The notes below the pieces were generated by a model, which saw nothing but the letters and a program-made list of their open reading frames with translations, was not told the DNA's origin and did not search any database. Below, in pieces: positions 5,549-7,184 of a DNA stretch of 7,184 nucleotides (the first letter of the stretch is position 1; each line of letters begins with the position of its first letter). Source of the stretch: an uncultured Collinsella sp. Its GTDB lineage: Bacteria; Actinomycetota; Coriobacteriia; Coriobacteriales; Coriobacteriaceae. The position numbers were made by a program, and so were the translations under genes. The stretch is taken from assembly GCA_902495955.1 (NCBI GenBank), contig CABUZE010000039.1:1-7184 (forward strand). Direction: 5' to 3'.

Positions 5549-6378
5549 GCAAGCACTCCTCCCCTGCACTTACCATGCGCGATGCGCTCTACGAGGCTCC
5601 CGGCCCCAAGATGCGCGCCAAGATTCGCATCGGCACCGCCATCTCGCTTGTTGCCGTGGCCGCACTCGCCGTCCTTGTACTGCAGCGCTTTTATGTGACC
5701 GGTCAGCTTTCGGTCCACTACTGGTATTTCTTTACGCACCTCACCACCTGGAAGTTCCTGCTTGCCGGCTTTGAGGGCACCGTTAAAGTCGCACTCACCG
5801 CCGGCGCCATCGCACTGGTGCTGGGCCTGGCCCTTATGCTCGGTCGTACCAGCGATATTAAGCCGCTGCAGCTGGTCTGCCGCGTGCTCACCGATTTCTT
5901 CCGCGGCGTACCGAGCCTGCTGTTCATCTACTTCTTCTTTTTGGTGCTGCCCCAGTACAAGATCGCGCTGCCGTCGTTTTGGATGCTCACGCTTCCCGTC
6001 GCGCTCGCTGCAGCCGGCGTACTTGCCGAGATTTTCCGCGCCGGCGTCAACGCCGTACCGCGCGGGCAGGTCGAGGCGGCCCAGGCACTCGGTCTCTCCA
6101 AGGCTAAAATCACCTTTAAAATCGTATTGCCGCAGGCTATTCGATTTATCATTCCGTCGTTGATTTCACAGCTCGTGGTCGTAGTCAAAGACACCACCGT
6201 CGCCTACGTGGTGAGCTACCCCGACCTCATGCAAAACGCCCGCGTGCTCATTACCAACTACGACGCTCTCGTGTCGGTCTACCTGGTAATCGCGGTCATC
6301 TATATCCTCATCAACGTCGCGATTAACAAGGCTGCTGTCTACGTTTCGCACAAGACCGGCGCGACCATCATCCGCTAA
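5545..6378 (+). CDS. Amino-acid ABC transporter permease (GluD-like)
   Basis: This is the second membrane subunit of the importer, 277 residues. An N-terminal cytosolic stretch contains YEAPGPKMRAKIR (16-28). A similar DAPGP motif begins actinobacterial GluD proteins in my memory, and the length matches GluD (about 273). Hydrophobic segments lie at about 31-48, 74-99, 122-137, 146-165, 201-225 and 242-261. FFRGVPSLLFIYF (118-130) is the HisQM-type RGxP motif. The EAA loop is EAAQALGLSKAKITFKIVLP (177-196). The start ATG at 5545 overlaps the TGA of the preceding gene (ATGA). GAGG at 5533-5536 lies within the perfect palindrome GAGGATCCTC (5533-5542). The gene is intact with a TAA stop and is followed 36 nt later by the ATPase gene. 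Confidence 0.9.
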   Translation: MSKHSSPALTMRDALYEAPGPKMRAKIRIGTAISLVAVAALAVLVLQRFYVTGQLSVHYWYFFTHLTTWKFLLAGFEGTVKVALTAGAIALVLGLALMLGRTSDIKPLQLVCRVLTDFFRGVPSLLFIYFFFLVLPQYKIALPSFWMLTLPVALAAAGVLAEIFRAGVNAVPRGQVEAAQALGLSKAKITFKIVLPQAIRFIIPSLISQLVVVVKDTTVAYVVSYPDLMQNARVLITNYDALVSVYLVIAVIYILINVAINKAAVYVSHKTGATIIR

Positions 6379-6414
6379 CGCTTTACCATTTCGAGTCATA
6401 AGGAGCCGAGCACC

Positions 6415-7184
<770 letters not shown>

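Overview
The window is G+C-rich, with C or G at most third codon positions. It looks like a chromosomal segment of a high-GC Gram-positive gut actinobacterium. The gene style fits Coriobacteriia, probably Collinsella or a close relative. That placement is an impression from protein character: a GluD-like permease with the actinobacterial DAPGP N-terminal motif, and a lipoprotein binding protein with a twin-arginine-like signal. It was not reached by any search.

Layout. Positions 1-1252 hold a two-gene minus-strand unit: a complete HD-domain phosphohydrolase-like protein, followed 3 nt later by a polytopic membrane protein of the CmpB/PF06541 'putative ABC transporter permease' family that runs off the left edge. 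A 228-nt divergent intergenic region separates it from a plus-strand dxs-like gene (1481-3262). This gene encodes a short, divergent 1-deoxy-D-xylulose-5-phosphate synthase homologue and ends at a strong intrinsic terminator.

The 492-nt gap between dxs and the next gene is the most unusual part. Right after the terminator lies an array of six copies of a 15-nt sequence (TCTCGATCTGTAACA and variants), strictly alternating in orientation and spaced 40 or 41 nt apart. It forms three hairpin units of exactly 55 nt each. A separate 11-bp hairpin, a small dyad and a good sigma-A-type promoter follow.

Positions 3755-7184 are a four-gene polar amino-acid ABC importer operon: lipoprotein substrate-binding protein, two permeases and an ATPase (the last truncated at its C-terminus by the window edge). 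The parts resemble GluB, GluC, GluD and GluA, so glutamate or another acidic or amide amino acid is the likely substrate. A hairpin with a poor T tract between the binding-protein gene and the first permease gene probably attenuates transcription, giving excess binding protein. The two permease genes overlap by ATGA. The ATPase has every expected motif except the Walker B aspartate, which is alanine (LFAEPTSALDP).

The main items for follow-up are the alternating repeat array, the Walker B substitution, the divergent DXS-like enzyme and the HD/CmpB gene pair. I saw no RNA genes, insertion sequences, CRISPR arrays or recognisable riboswitches.
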